Below, in pieces: positions 10,274 through 22,865 of a DNA stretch of 60,000 nucleotides (position 1 is the stretch's first letter; each line of letters opens with the position of its first letter). The notes under the pieces were generated by a model. It worked only from the letters and a program-made list of their open reading frames with translations. It did not search any database and had not been told where the DNA came from. Location of the stretch: positions 30,408,390-30,468,389 of the forward strand of contig NC_087070.1 of NCBI RefSeq assembly GCF_963678635.1. Direction: 5' to 3'. This DNA comes from Symsagittifera roscoffensis (Eukaryota > Xenacoelomorpha > Acoela > Convolutidae). A program made the translations under genes and the position numbers.

Positions 10274-10529
10274 ATATTTTTGTAAATAAAGGTTGCTTGG
10301 TTTTGACTTCGTTTTCTCTAATTAATTTCTTCAATTTCAATTTAATTTTAAGAATAGATGAGAGGTTCAAGGTAAACCATTGAAAAACAATTAGAACTTA
10401 GTTAAGTGCTCCGAACTCGCGCACATGTTAAAAAATTTGATTAATTTTTGCACAAAAATTCGGAAAAACACTAGAAAAACTGTACACAAGTAAAAAATTA
10501 CCTAATCGATATTGCATCTTGTACACACT

Positions 10530-10811
10530 TTTAGCCTTTTGTAGAAAAAATTGAAACACTTTTAGCATTTTGTCGAAAAAAAGTAATACACTTTTTGCAT
10601 TTTGTCGAAAAAAGTAAAACACTTTTTGCATTTTGTCGAAAAAATTGAAATACCTTTCGCATTTTATTGAAAAAAGGGAAACATTTTTCGCATTTTGTCG
10701 AAAAAATTGGAACACTTTTCGCATTTTATCGAAAAAAGTAAAACACTTTTCGCGTTTTGTCGAAAAAATTGAAACACTTTTCGCATTTTATCGAAAAAAG
10801 TAAAACACTTT
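10530..10811. repeat. 31-bp minisatellite, copy A end
   Basis: Tandem 31-bp units of the form CACTTTTCGCATTTTGTCGA followed by AAAA-GTAAAA or AAAA-TTGAAA, the two types alternating. It ends abruptly where outer-type sequence begins (CTTGGGAAGAG), the apparent crossover point of the array. Confidence 0.7.
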
Positions 10812-10812
10812 A

Positions 10813-11001
10813 GCTTGGGAAGAGGGATCTGTGGACAACCCAATTACCATCAAAGAGAATGAGGGGTTCTCTGAACCAAGAACTCCAGTCAGATAACCAC
10901 CAAGACTGCCACCAGTGATGGAGGCAAGACCAGCTTTGCGCTCCATTGAGAACTTCCAAAGTTTTGAGAACTCAGCCGCTCGACAGCTCTTTGATTCGTA
11001 A
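10813..11001 (+). pseudogene. C-terminal fragment of ORF Q of outer-element type
   Basis: Diverged relative of the end of ORF Q: it keeps the pattern WEE, NPIT, ARPALRSIE and SAARQLFD, has one internal stop, and ends at TAA 10999-11001. The corresponding part is deleted in the outer element itself (junction at about 2562), so the array preserves lost outer sequence. An identical copy lies at 18093-18281. Confidence 0.65.
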
Positions 11002-11979
11002 ATAATTTGATTGTTCTCTTGTGTTTTGTAGTTTAATTGTTTTCGCATTTAGTAATTTTATTTTAAAGAGATAGCAACAAAGAGATGAGGTCATAGAAAA
11101 TTTTGTTACAAAATTGCAATTGTAAATTTTTTTTTAAACTGTTGAATAATTTTGTTCAAAATCAAACTACTTATGCAAATGGTAAGTTTTTTTTACAAAT
11201 TTTTGTTCTAAAGATGGCAAAAAGTTTAAAACAATTTCAACATCTTGTAAAAGTTTCACAACATTTTTTTCACACATGACGAAAAAAATTGTTACAATTT
11301 TTGCAAACATTTTAAATTCTCTACATTAATTTTTGCATCATGCAAAAAGTTTTATAATATTTCTGGTACACTTGTTAAAAAAATCGAAGAAAATCTTGCA
11401 AATTAAGAAAATTTTCATTAATTTTTTCGCATTTAAAAAAAATTGTAACAAGATTTTCTTGCACTGTTGAAAACTACATATTATGAATTTCTTTGTTCTG
11501 ATTTTGATCATTGAAAATTCATTTTTTGCATGCATGTTGATCAAAAACATCAGAGAAACGATGTATTAAGATAGGGAATAATACTCAAAGTCATCAATAA
11601 TGAAAAATTTTCAGCAAGTAGTTAACCTGATTTTTACAAAATATTTTGCGTTTTTCGCATATGCATAAGAAAAAAGAAGTTGGAATTTTGCATTTGTTTC
11701 CAAAAAAAACCACAAAAAAATTTGCATCTTACACAAAAATTGCATGAAATTTTTTGGACACTTGTTTAAAAAACCAAAACAATTTTTACATGTAGAAAAA
11801 AATTTTAGTTAATTGTTGAAAAAATCATTTGTTGAAAAAATCAAATCAAAAGTCGAAGCTTGCGAAAAAAACTCGAGTTAATTTTTGCACACATGTTGGA
11901 AATTACAAGTTTTTTTGTAGAAGATTTTTTTTAATTTTAAAAAAAAAACAATTTTGACAAGATTTTAATTAACAAATGT
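11002..11979. other. AT-rich outer-type flank, no gene seen
   Basis: Matches 2563-3230 from about 11307 onward. Low-complexity A/T runs, with the TIR-like motif TGTATTAAGATAGGGAATA near 11563. No supported ORF. Confidence 0.4.
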
Positions 11980-12161
11980 TCAATTGATAATAGAAAAACT
12001 GACACGCTCACTATTTACAGTACCATAACCATCAATGAAACAGTCAACAATTTTCAACAAATCAGTCTCATACTTTGAGTTTTGAACTTATCGAATTCTT
12101 TCCAAAAGAGCTGATCCAAGAGTCTGAGTGGACGCAAGGTTCTGAGCAGAACTGAGATAAA
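11980..12161 (-). pseudogene. Gene X C-terminal fragment carried into array (before copy B)
   Basis: Copy of 3231-3412, ending at the inner inverted repeat exactly as there. Its presence shows that each array unit includes outer-element flank. Confidence 0.75.
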
Positions 12162-12361
12162 AGTAGTATATGAGTGAGGTGATCAGGGGGGTGGGTGCTG
12201 ACCCCCATGTATTAACATAGGCTATAGAGTATCCGGTCAGCACCCTATGTATTAAGATAGGCTATAGATTTTCCAATGTATTAGGATAGGGAATAGGTTT
12301 CCCAATGTATTAAGATACGAGGTTTCAGATGGTAAGTTTCAGAAAAATTTTTGGCGCCCGA
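12162..12361 (+). repeat. Left inverted-repeat copy inside the array (copy B)
   Basis: Same sequence as 3413-3626 without the extra 14-bp subrepeat. It is preceded by the outer gene X fragment and GATAAA, so it marks the start of the second left-arm copy. Confidence 0.8.
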
Positions 12362-12554
12362 TCTTACCATTTTTTAAGATTCTCTACACCAATGCGATAG
12401 GTTTTAGATTTTTTCTTTGTATTAACATATGATTTTTATTTTGTTTTAAACCATTAGAGTTTCAATTGAAAGTGTCTGAAACTGTGCTGAAACCTAACTG
12501 AAGCTTCAAAGAAGAAAAAGTTTTCCAGAAAAAAAATTTATTTACTGTAAATTG

Positions 12555-15500
12555 TTATATTACAGTTGAAAAGTTGAATAACAGATAAAACTCTCGTCTC
12601 AACTCATCCATTTCTCGCTTCTTATTTCCCCTATCAATATCTTGTTCTGACAACGATGGACGGGTTTCTTGACATGAGCAGAAATGATAGTAGCAACCCA
12701 TAGCTTCAAATACTGTTTTACATTGATCGCAGTAACCGTCAACCTGAAAACACACAATTTTTTTCTGCTTTCCGGTTGTGTAAAAACTTTGAGTTTTACA
12801 CTCTGGTCTCCATTCTTGATATAAAGACATAACCATGTTCTCGAAATTTCTTGTTCTGTTATTTCTAGCTTTAAAACGATCAGTTTCAGAGTCATACTCC
12901 CATCTTGTGTAAAATCCGGTTGGCATCTCTTGACACATTGAGAATGGATATAATTGGCTAGCGTCAATTCGAACTATTGTCTTACAAATATTTGACGAGT
13001 TACGAAAATAAGTTTGATCGACAACAGCTTTTCGCGTAAAAACTATTGATGGACCACCAGTCATGTCTTCTCTAATTTTCTCACATAAATCTTTATATCC
13101 TTCAAAGAACGGGTAAAATTTGTGATTTGTCGACTTGTGTAAGCAGATATTTGCAAGATTTGGAAGCGTGCATCCCAGTTTCAGCATGTCAATTCCCTTA
13201 TCATGGTAAAATTCGATCATTTATTGGATAGCTTCAATAGTAGGAACAACATCTTTGTTGTTGTACTATCGTATGAAGTCTTTGAATGTAATCATGCTTT
13301 GTTGTTCCCAGATGTTTTTCAAATACGAGTAATTTTCAAAACCTGTTGGTGGAATTGATTGAATACGTAAGTTTTTCAGTGCACTTTTTTGATCAAGTCC
13401 TCCAATAACCAGTTTTTGATAATCATTGAAGTCTTTCTCGAGAGGGTTGTGATTTCTCAGTTTGCTGAAAAAGGCTTCATATGAAGACAATTCCGTATAG
13501 TCGAGCTTGTCTGGACTGTCAAACCATTCGTAAGGGAAAAAACTTTTGGTTTCACTTGCTTTATAGATTTTCAGAAACGAATCCAATGTTGTTGCACCTC
13601 CAAGAAATTTCATTATGTCCAAAAATTGAACATCTCCAAATTTGAATGATATGAAATCATTTGCTTTTTTAATGACTGTTGGTTCGATGTCTTTATCACA
13701 TATAAGGTATGGAATCAAATAAGATTTGATAAGGTTCAGATCGTATCTGCCGCTATTGAAACCGAACACCGGTAAGATATTAACATAGCGTTTTAAATGC
13801 TGTTTCAAGTCGATCAGCTGATTTTTTTGAACTCTTAAGAACTGTGTCGACATGTCATCTTCGTCGCCACCCTCAACACATTCATCTTCATAATCGAAAA
13901 CTTCTAGTTTTTAGTTAAAGTTCCAGCATTAAATTTATCAAAAATCTTTTTGACTCGATCATTGACAGTGTTTTCGATTTCTTGTAACTTGATTCTCATT
14001 TGTAGTTTACTTTTTTCAGCCAGAAGTTCCAAGCTGGAAACAAAAGCAATTATTAGAAGTTCTGGATCTTTTTCACACAAGAAAATTGGAGCATCTTGCA
14101 GATTTGAAGATATTGAGACGGAAATAGGGACATGTTTTCCAATCCAAGTAGTTGTTTCAGTTGCTTTCAGTTCTTCTGTGGAACACAATTCGATTCGAAG
14201 TCAAAAACTGCAACATTGCTAAACTATTTCTGATCTTCAGTGTAGGGAATGTTGAAGCCATCCAATTTCTCGAATATTGTTTCCCGTAGTGTGTACGCAT
14301 TTTTGGGATAAATATGTCGCACTCGATTTTTACAAGTTAGAAGATGTCGGTTGAAACTGTCTGATCTGTAAAAAAAACCGTCACAGCTAGGACATCGAAA
14401 AAACTTGAAGAAGGAATCAATATCATTCGTGTGAATGATATGGTTGTTGAATCTTAGCAATTTCACGGTTTTTTCAAATTTTCCAATACTTCGCCTCGCT
14501 AATTTTCCAACATATTCTCCTTCTTGATTGTCAAAATTGTAAATGAAAAAGTTTCGTTCAACTATTTCCTCTACAAGAGGTAAATCATCAATGGCAACTC
14601 CGAGAAAGTTCTTTGGATCGTATCCAGATTTTGATATAAACTCTGTAAATAGTCGAGATGTATGAGCATCGAGGTTACTATGACCATGCAAATACATTGT
14701 TAACGCACGGAAAAGACAAAGATGATCTTTGTATGGTTGTTTATCTTTATCCGATAAAAGACAGTTTACTGAATGATTTTTCAGTAAATGTTCAGGCAAC
14801 ACAGAATCTGGACATCCCATTGGGATGTTTTTCAGAAGTGCAGAAACATAGTGACATTTGTGATCAAGTTGAACCTCCACTTTGTGTTCTGACGTTCTTG
14901 GGTGCATTGCTCAACGATATCAAACTTTTCAACTTTTCCCTGAATTGAAATCAAATCGGCTTTCGTACACAGTAAATGCGATTTTTCGAACAAAGTATTG
15001 TTTTCGTGTGCATAATAATACCGATATTCTCCCGTTTCGAAATTACGGAGAACAAATCTAAGAGCAATATTGACTTTTGCAGCGGAATCCAGCTTGTTGA
15101 AAACTTTATCAAGCTTCTCGTTGATAATCTTGGTATCTAACTTTGACATTTGAAAGTTAAATACCTTATGCCTCCCATTCTCCATCTCAGTGTCAACCAG
15201 TAAGTGTTGACAAGCACTCAACTCCTCTTTGAGTTTGTCTCCATCATCCCCTTCCTCTTCCACTATCTTGTTCAAGTCTGCCATCGTATCACTTGGGTTC
15301 CGCTGTTTCGCTCCATGTTCTTTTCTCCGGTGTTGTTGGAGCGAGTAGTAACTCGGAAACTCCTGCTCACAAGACGAACAAACCGTTGATTGCTTGGAAG
15401 TTGATGGAGCATGTTTTTTGGCCACGTGATAATTCATTTCTTGTTTATTGTAAGTGAAATACTTACAATCAGGACAAGAAATAATCCCTGCTTGACAGCT

Positions 15501-15587
15501 TTTGCGATGTCGAGCCGCATCGGACCTCCTGTACTCTTTACCACAATCCTCGCATTTCACTTTCTCATTCCTGTTGAGTGCTGGCAT
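12555..15587 (-). pseudogene. pPolB copy B, internally deleted
   Basis: It starts at the ATG at 15585-15587. Two N-terminal zinc fingers have intact CxxC pairs and a third C2H2 finger follows. Exo I/II and polymerase motif A are present, but about 1.4 kb corresponding to 3850-5250 of copy A is gone, removing motifs B and C. The frame then runs into spacer sequence and stops at 12555. A one-base deletion near 14843, a frameshift near 13910 and the shared TAG near 13265 also break it. It cannot encode an active polymerase. Confidence 0.85.
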
Positions 15588-15950
15588 CTGAAAAAAGTGG
15601 GATATTTAGTGTGCATCAAAATTAATTAAAAATACGTGGTACGTACAAAATTGGGAGATTTAAAATGTTCCAAAAAATTTAATAAAAATAATTTTTACTG
15701 ACTTTGAATTGTTAAAAATATTTGAAATTTATTTCAAGTAGTTATACAAAGTATAGAGCAGTTGCTTTTAACGTTAAAAAAATCAGAATGAAATAAGTTT
15801 TTTTGCTTTTTATTAGAGAAAATCAACCAATCAGAATTGAGTATTTTTTTAGTAACACTGTTTGTTGGAAATCAACCAATCAGAATTCAGCATTTTCTAA
15901 AAGTGAACTGTTTATTATTTAAAAAACAAACCTTAATCATTATTTGAAAA
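15588..15950. promoter_or_regulatory. Divergent promoter region, copy B
   Basis: Same layout as copy A: two ATCAACCAATCAGAATT boxes in the half nearer to ORF Y, and polypyrimidine-CAG just before the polymerase ATG on the minus strand. Confidence 0.4.
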
Positions 15951-16537
15951 ATGTCTATCAAAAAACATTTGAGCTTCCTTGAGTTACTTTACAAGAAAAA
16001 GGAAAAAATTCCAATTGATTTTCTTATTGATGAAAAAGATGTTGATTCTTACTTTTTTCATAATTTTTTGGACGTCTTTATTGTACTAAATAGAGTTATC
16101 CGACTAAGTAAAGGTCTCTTCAGAGAAACTTACTCAATCAAAGAGTTTACTTTTGATTCACATATTGCGTATCAAAGTTTTAAACTTACAGCTGAATTAC
16201 ACCTCACAACGAAAGAAATTTTGTTTATTCTCGAGAATTTGAAATTGATTAAAAAGTCGTACGATTATATATCAAAAACTCTTTTTATCTCTATCCAAAA
16301 CCCAAATTTGTAAAAACACCTCAGCAAAGTTCTTTATTCCTTCATTTCTTTAAAGATTTTCAAAGTTCAAAATCCTGCTTGATTCGGTTTGGAATCAGAT
16401 TTCCAGAAGTCTGCTTTGAAAAATTCGTCAACTTTGAGTTATCCTCCCAAATTTACATAAAAATTAAAGAACTTGACTATCTACTTAAAAATTAGCAATT
16501 TCTCATTGATTGCATACAAAAAATTTAATTAACTTGA
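15951..16537 (+). pseudogene. ORF Y, copy B, frameshifted
   Basis: Starts at ATG 15951 with the native N-terminus (MSIKKHLSFLELLYKKK). It is open for 120 codons, then a one-base loss near 16293 ends it at 16313; the remaining reading frame continues out of phase to TGA 16535-16537, with one further TAG near 16493. No known domain. The end overlaps the membrane ORF as TGATG. Confidence 0.65.
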
Positions 16538-16695
16538 TGAAAAAAGTTGCAGAGATGTTACTTTTATTAATTTTCTTTCTTTTGTTACTTATATCAGCAA
16601 TATTTCTTATTTTTACTGCAAACAACTTTTGGTCATTTATTTTTGCAATTGCTTTTGTGTATGTTTTTATTTATTTGGAAGATTTCAGTCCTTAA
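16537..16695 (+). CDS. Small two-segment membrane protein, copy B (52 aa)
   Basis: Intact copy of 9251-9409 with conservative changes only. It begins at the ATG of the TGATG overlap. Two hydrophobic segments and an acidic LEDFSP tail. Confidence 0.55.
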   Translation: MKKVAEMLLLLIFFLLLLISAIFLIFTANNFWSFIFAIAFVYVFIYLEDFSP

Positions 16696-17065
16696 AAGGG
16701 TCTTCTGATTGAAAACGACAACTAGAACAAAAATGAACTTTTTTGTGATTGGAAACGACAATACCCAAAATGGAGCTTTGTTTCCGATTGGACACGACTT
16801 TTATCCGAGAATCGCATAAAAGGAAGCTGAAATCTGACACGACTACAATCCAAATAAGGAAAATCAATTCTGATTGGTTAAACCCACACATTCGAGTTGA
16901 AGGTACCCCTAACTCCTAACTAAAAATCATTTTATTTTCAAATTAACTACCGTCAACTACCTGCTCTCTCAGCTCTAAATATCTTAATTTCAACTTATCT
17001 TCCGTCAACTACCCCTCTCTCAACTTTTTCTTATTTTTACTCTTGTACTCAATTTATTGCTCAAA
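16696..17065 (+). promoter_or_regulatory. Promoter-like inverted-CCAAT block, copy B
   Basis: GATTGGAnACGAC-type motifs as in 9410-9784, with the fourth motif partly lost (a short deletion near 16838 removes GATTAGA). It leads into ORF Q. Confidence 0.4.
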
Positions 17066-17554
17066 ATGATCTTCTCAGTGCAAAACAGCAATCTCATGTA
17101 CTCTGTAGAATTTTCTCCTGATCTAGTACAAATTCAAGTGCGAAAAACAGTCTCTGGAGTTTTTCTGGCACGAATGGATATCCCAATCCAAGTCTGGCAC
17201 ATGGTGGAAGTGATGCAAAGGGATTTCAACGAACATCATATGATGCAAGTTCCCATCACAGAGAACCAACTTGGAACAATGCAAATGATGGAGGAAGTTT
17301 CTGATCATGTGGGCATGAACTACCCCGAGATTCCGGACTCAAGATTTGTAGCTCAACCAGTCGACGACTTCCTCTTTCCTTGGGAGGAGGCAGGATCAGC
17401 CGAAAACCCCATCACAAAAGATGAAGATGAAGATTTCTCAGAATTAATGACACCTCCAGCTCTACAACAACCACCAGCAATGGAACCTCGTCCAGCTCTG
17501 CGTTCTATAGAGATCCTCCAGAACTCTTCTGCTGCTCGACAGCTCTTTGATTAA
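17066..17554 (+). CDS. ORF Q, copy B (162 aa, acidic, unknown function)
   Basis: The only fully open copy with the common C-terminus; ATG 17066-17068 and TAA at 17552-17554, followed by AATAAA at 17566-17571. The first third alternates hydrophobic and charged residues like a small beta-rich domain with a Trp-containing helix after it (IPIQVWHMVEVMQ). The last third is acidic and proline-rich (DEDEDFSELMTPPALQQPP), ending AARQLFD. No database family recognised. It has its own promoter-like block upstream. A nucleic-acid-binding or regulatory role is only a guess. Confidence 0.6.
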   Translation: MIFSVQNSNLMYSVEFSPDLVQIQVRKTVSGVFLARMDIPIQVWHMVEVMQRDFNEHHMMQVPITENQLGTMQMMEEVSDHVGMNYPEIPDSRFVAQPVDDFLFPWEEAGSAENPITKDEDEDFSELMTPPALQQPPAMEPRPALRSIEILQNSSAARQLFD

Positions 17555-17799
17555 ATATTTTTGTAAATAAAGGTTGCTTGGTTTTGACTTCGTTTTCTCT
17601 AATTAATTTCTTCAATTTCAATTTAATTTTGAGAATAGATGAGAGGTTCAAGGTAAACCATTGAAAAACAATTAGAACTTAGTTAAGTGCTCCGAACTCG
17701 CGCACATGTTAAAAAATTTGATTAATTTTTGCACAAAAATCGGAAAAACACTAGAAAAACTGTACACAAGTAAAAAATTACCTAATCGATATTGCATCT

Positions 17800-18091
17800 T
17801 GTACACACTTTTAGCCTTTTGTAGAAAAAATTGAAACACTTTTAGCATTTTGTCGAAAAAAAGTAATACACTTTTTGCATTTTGTCGAAAAAAGTAAAAC
17901 ACTTTTTGCATTTTGTCGAAAAAATTGAAATACCTTTCGCATTTTATTGAAAAAAGGGAAACATTTTTCGCATTTTGTCGAAAAAATTGGAACACTTTTC
18001 GCATTTTATCGAAAAAAGTAAAACACTTTTCGCGTTTTGTCGAAAAAATTGAAACACTTTTCGCATTTTATCGAAAAAAGTAAAACACTTT
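17800..18091. repeat. 31-bp minisatellite, copy B end
   Basis: Same alternating 31-bp units and the same abrupt end (at AGCTTGGGAAGAG) as 10530-10811. Confidence 0.7.
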
Positions 18092-18092
18092 A

Positions 18093-18281
18093 GCTTGGGA
18101 AGAGGGATCTGTGGACAACCCAATTACCATCAAAGAGAATGAGGGGTTCTCTGAACCAAGAACTCCAGTCAGATAACCACCAAGACTGCCACCAGTGATG
18201 GAGGCAAGACCAGCTTTGCGCTCCATTGAGAACTTCCAAAGTTTTGAGAACTCAGCCGCTCGACAGCTCTTTGATTCGTAA
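18093..18281 (+). pseudogene. C-terminal fragment of outer-type ORF Q (before copy C)
   Basis: Identical in layout to 10813-11001, with the same internal stop. Confidence 0.65.
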
Positions 18282-19256
18282 ATAATTTGATTGTTCTCTT
18301 GTGTTTTGTAGTTTAATTGTTTTCGCATTTAGTAATTTTATTTTAAAGAGATAGCAACAAAGAGATGAGGTCATAGAAAATTTTGTTACAAAATTGCAAT
18401 TGTAAATTTTTTTTATACTGTTGAATAATTTTGTTCAAAATCAAACTACTTATGCAAATGGTAAGTTTTTTTTACAAATTTTTGTTCTAAAGATGGCAAA
18501 AAGTTTAAAACAATTTCAACATCTTGTAAAAGTTTCACAACATTTTTTTCACACATGACGAAAAAAATTGTTACAATTTTTGCAAACATTTTAAATTCTC
18601 TACATTAATTTTTGCATCATGCAAAAATTTTTATAATATTTCTGGTACACTTGTTAAAAAAATCGAAGAAAATCTTGCAAATTAAGAAAATTTTCATTAA
18701 TTTTTTCGCATTTAAAAAAAATTGTAACAAGATTTTCTTGCACTGTTGAAAACTACATATTATGAATTTCTTTGTTCTGATTTTGATCATTGAAAATTCA
18801 TTTTTTGCATGCATGTTGATCAAAAACATCAGAGAAACGATGTATTAAGATAGGGAATAATACTCAAAGTCATCAATAATGAAAAATTTTCAGCAAGTAG
18901 TTAACCTGATTTTTACAAAATATTTTGCGTTTTTCGCATATGCATAAGAAAAAAGAAGTTGGAATTTTGCATTTGTTTCCAAAAAAAACCACAAAAAAAT
19001 TTGCATCTTACACAAAAATTGCATGAAACTTTTTGGACACTTGTTTAAAAAACCAAAACAATTTTTACATGTAGAAAAAAATTTTAGTTAATTGTTGAAA
19101 AAATCATTTGTTGAAAAAATCAAATCAAAAGTCGAAGCTTGCGAAAAAAACTCGAGTTAATTTTTGCACACATGTTGGAAATTACAAGTTTTTTTGTAGA
19201 AGATTTTTTTATTTTAAAAAAAAAACAATTTTGACAAGATTTTAATTAACAAATGT
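18282..19256. other. AT-rich outer-type flank, no gene seen
   Basis: Copy of 11002-11979. TIR-like motif near 18840. No supported ORF. Confidence 0.4.
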
Positions 19257-19438
19257 TCAATTGATAATAGAAAAACTGACACGCTCACTATTTACAGTAC
19301 CATAACCATCAATGAAACAGTCAACAATTTTCAACAAATCAGTCTCATACTTTGAGTTTTGAACTTATCGAATTCTTTCCAAAAGAGCTGATCCAAGAGT
19401 CTGAGTGGACGCAAGGTTCTGAGCAGAACTGAGATAAA
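19257..19438 (-). pseudogene. Gene X C-terminal fragment carried into array (before copy C)
   Basis: Copy of 3231-3412, again ending at the inner inverted repeat. Confidence 0.75.
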
Positions 19439-19638
19439 AGTAGTATATGAGTGAGGTGATCAGGGGGGTGGGTGCTGACCCCCATGTATTAACATAGGCT
19501 ATAGAGTATCCGGTCAGCACCCTATGTATTAAGATAGGCTATAGATTTTCCAATGTATTAGGATAGGGAATAGGTTTCCCAATGTATTAAGATACGAGGT
19601 TTCAGATGGTAAGTTTCAGAAAAATTTTTGGCGCCCGA
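19439..19638 (+). repeat. Left inverted-repeat copy inside the array (copy C)
   Basis: Nearly identical to 12162-12361 and displaced by 7277 bp. It is again preceded by the outer gene X fragment and GATAAA. Confidence 0.8.
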
Positions 19639-19831
19639 TCTTACCATTTTTTAAGATTCTCTACACCAATGCGATAGGTTTTAGATTTTTTCTTTGTATT
19701 AACATATGATTTTTATTTTGTTTTAAACCATTAGAGTTTCAATTGAAAGTGTCTGAAACTGTGCTGAAACCTAACTGAAGCTTCAAAGAAGAAAAAGTTT
19801 TCCAGAAAAAAAATTTATTTACTGTAAATTG

Positions 19832-22800
19832 TTATATTACAGTTGAAAAGTTGAATAACAGATAAAACTCTCGTCTCAACTCATCCATTTCTCGCTTCTT
19901 ATTTCCCCTATCAATATCTTGTTCTGACAACGATGGACGGGTTTCTTGACATGAGCAGAAATGATAGTAGCAACCCATAGCTTCAAATACTGTTTTACAT
20001 TGATCGCAGTAACCATCAACCTGAAAACACACAATTTTCTTCTGCTTTCCGGTTGTGTAAAAACTTTGAGTTTTACACTCTGGTCTCCATTCTTGATATA
20101 AAGACATAACCATGTTCTCGAAATTTCTTGTTCTGTTATTTCTAGCTTTAAAACGATCAGTTTCAGAGTCATACTCCCATCTTGTGTAAAATCCGGTTGG
20201 CATCTCTTGACACATTGAGAATGGATATAATTGGCTAGCGTCAATTCGAACTATTGTCTTACAAATATTTGACGAGTTACGAAAATAAGTTTGATCGACA
20301 ACAGCTTTTCGCGTAAAAACTATTGATGGACCACCAGTCATGTCTTCTCTAATTTTCTCACATAAATCTTTATATCCTTCAAAGAACGGGTAAAATTTGT
20401 GATTTGTCGACTTGTGTAAGCAGATATTTGCAAGATTTGGAAGCGTGCATCCCAGTTTCAGCATGTCAATTCCCTTATCATGGTAAAATTCGATCATTTA
20501 TTGGATAGCTTCAATAGTAGGAACAACCTCTTTGTTGTTGTACTATCGTATGAAGTCTTTGAATGTAATCATGCTTTGTTGTTCCCAGATGTTTTTCAAA
20601 TACGAGTAATTTTCAAAACCTGTTGGTGGAATTGATTGAATACGTAAGTTTTTCAGTGCACTTTTTTGATCAAGTCCTCCAATAACCAGTTTTTGATAAT
20701 CATTGAAGTCTTTCTCGAGAGGGTTGTGATTTCTCAGTTTGCTGAAAAAGGCTTCATATGAAGACAATTCCGTATAGTCGAGCTTGTCTGGACTGTCAAA
20801 CCATTCGTAAGGGAAAAAACTTTTGGTTTCACTTGCTTTATAGATTTTCAGAAACGAATCCAATGTTGTTGCACCTCCAAGAAATTTCATTATGTCCAAA
20901 AATTGAACATCTCCAAATTTGAATGATATGAAATCATTTGCTTTTTTAATGACTGTTGGTTCGATGTCTTTATCACATATAAGGTATGGAATCAAATAAG
21001 ATTTGATAAGGTTCAGATCGTATCTGCCGCTATTGAAACCGAACACCGGTAAGATATTAACATAGCGTTTTAAATGCTGTTTCAAGTCGATCAGCTGATT
21101 TTTTTGAACTCTTAAGAACTGTGTCGACATGTCATCTTCGTCGCCACCCTCAACACATTCATCTTCATAATCGAAAACTTCTAGTTTTTAGTTAAAGTTC
21201 CAGCATTAAATTTATCAAAAATCTTTTTGACTCGATCATTGACAGTGTTTTCGATTTCTTGTAACTTGATTCTCATTTGTAGTTTACTTTTTTCAGCCAG
21301 AAGTTCCAAGCTGGAAACAAAAGCAATTATTAGAAGTTCTGGATCTTTTTCACACAAGAAAATTGGAGCATCTTGCAGATTTGAAGATATTGAGACGGAA
21401 ATAGGGACATGTTTTCCAATCCAAGTAGTTGTTTCAGTTGCTTTCAGTTCTTCTGTGGAACACAATTCGATTCGAAGTCAAAAACTGCAACATTGTTAAA
21501 CAATTTCTGATCTTCAGTGTAGGGAATGTTGAAGCCATCCAATTTCTCGAATATTGTTTCCCGTAGTGTGTACGCATTTTTGGGATAAATATGTCGCACT
21601 CGATTTTTACAAGTTAGAAGATGTCGGTTGAAACTGTCTGATCTGTAAAAAAAACCGTCACAGCTAGGACATCGAAAAAACTTGAAGAAGGAATCAATAT
21701 CATTCGTGTGAATGATATGGTTGTTGAATCTTAGCAATTTCACGGTTTTTTCAAATTTTCCAATACTTCGCCTCGCTAATTTTCCAACATATTCTCCTTC
21801 TTGATTGTCAAAATTGTAAATGAAAAAGTTTCGTTCAACTATTTCCTCTACAAGAGGTAAATCATCAATGGCAACTCCGAGAAAGTTCTTTGGATCGTAT
21901 CCAGATTTTGATATAAACTCTGTAAATAGTCGAGATGTATGAGCATCGAGGTTACTATGACCATGCAAATACATTGTTAACGCACGGAAAAGACAAAGAT
22001 GATCTTTGTATGGTTGTTTATCTTTATCCGATAAAAGACAGTTTACTGAATGATTTTTCAGTAAATGTTCAGGCAACACAGAATCTGGACATCCCATTGG
22101 GATGTTTTTCAGAAGTGCAGCAAACATAGTGACATTTGTGATCAAGTTGAACCTCCACTTTGTGTTCTGACGTTCTTGGGTGCATTGCTCAACGATATCA
22201 AACTTTTCAACTTTTCCCTGAATTGAAATCAAATCGGCTTTCGTACACAGTAAATGCGATTTTTCGAACAAAGTATTGTTTTCGTGTGCATAATAATACC
22301 GATATTCTCCCGTTTCGAAATTACGGAGAACAAATCTAAGAGCAATATTGACTTTTGCAGCGGAATCCAGCTTGTTGAAAACTTTATCAAGCTTCTCGTT
22401 GATAATCTTGGTATCTAACTTTGACATTTGAAAGTTAAATACCTTATGCCTCCCATTCTCCATCTCAGTGTCAACCAGTAAGTGTTGACAAGCACTCAAC
22501 TCCTCTTTGAGTTTGTCTCCATCATCCCCTTCCTCTTCCACTATCTTGTTCAAGTCTGCCATCGTATCACTTGGGTTCCGCTGTTTCGCTCCATGTTCTT
22601 TTCTCCGGTGTTGTTGGAGCGAGTAGTAACTCGGAAACTCCTGCTCACAAGACGAACAAACCGTTGATTGCTTGGAAGTTGATGGAGCATGTTTTTTGGC
22701 CACGTGATAATTCATTTCTTGTTTATTGTAAGTGAAATACTTACAATCAGGACAAGAAATAATCCCTGCTTGACAGCTTTTGCGATGTCGAGCCGCATCG

Positions 22801-22865
22801 GACCTCCTGTACTCTTTACCACAATCCTCGCATTTCACTTTCTCATTCCTGTTGAGTGCTGGCAT
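19832..22865 (-). pseudogene. pPolB copy C, internally deleted
   Basis: Same 1.4-kb deletion and tail as copy B. The N-terminal part (21444-22865) is open for 473 codons: three zinc fingers, then a further finger (CPSCDGFFYRSDSFNRHLLTC) near residue 410, and Exo motif I (FDFES) at its end. The frame then changes (as in copy A) into the exonuclease segment, with a frameshift near 21187, and the TAG near 20542 before the segment with motif A (19832-20497). Motifs B and C are missing. Confidence 0.85.

Noticed and set aside
10428-10724. Phe/Lys/Asn-rich open frames through the minisatellite (also 17672, 24982, 30192)
   Set aside because: Produced by the 31-bp repeat having no stops in that frame; low-complexity translation only.
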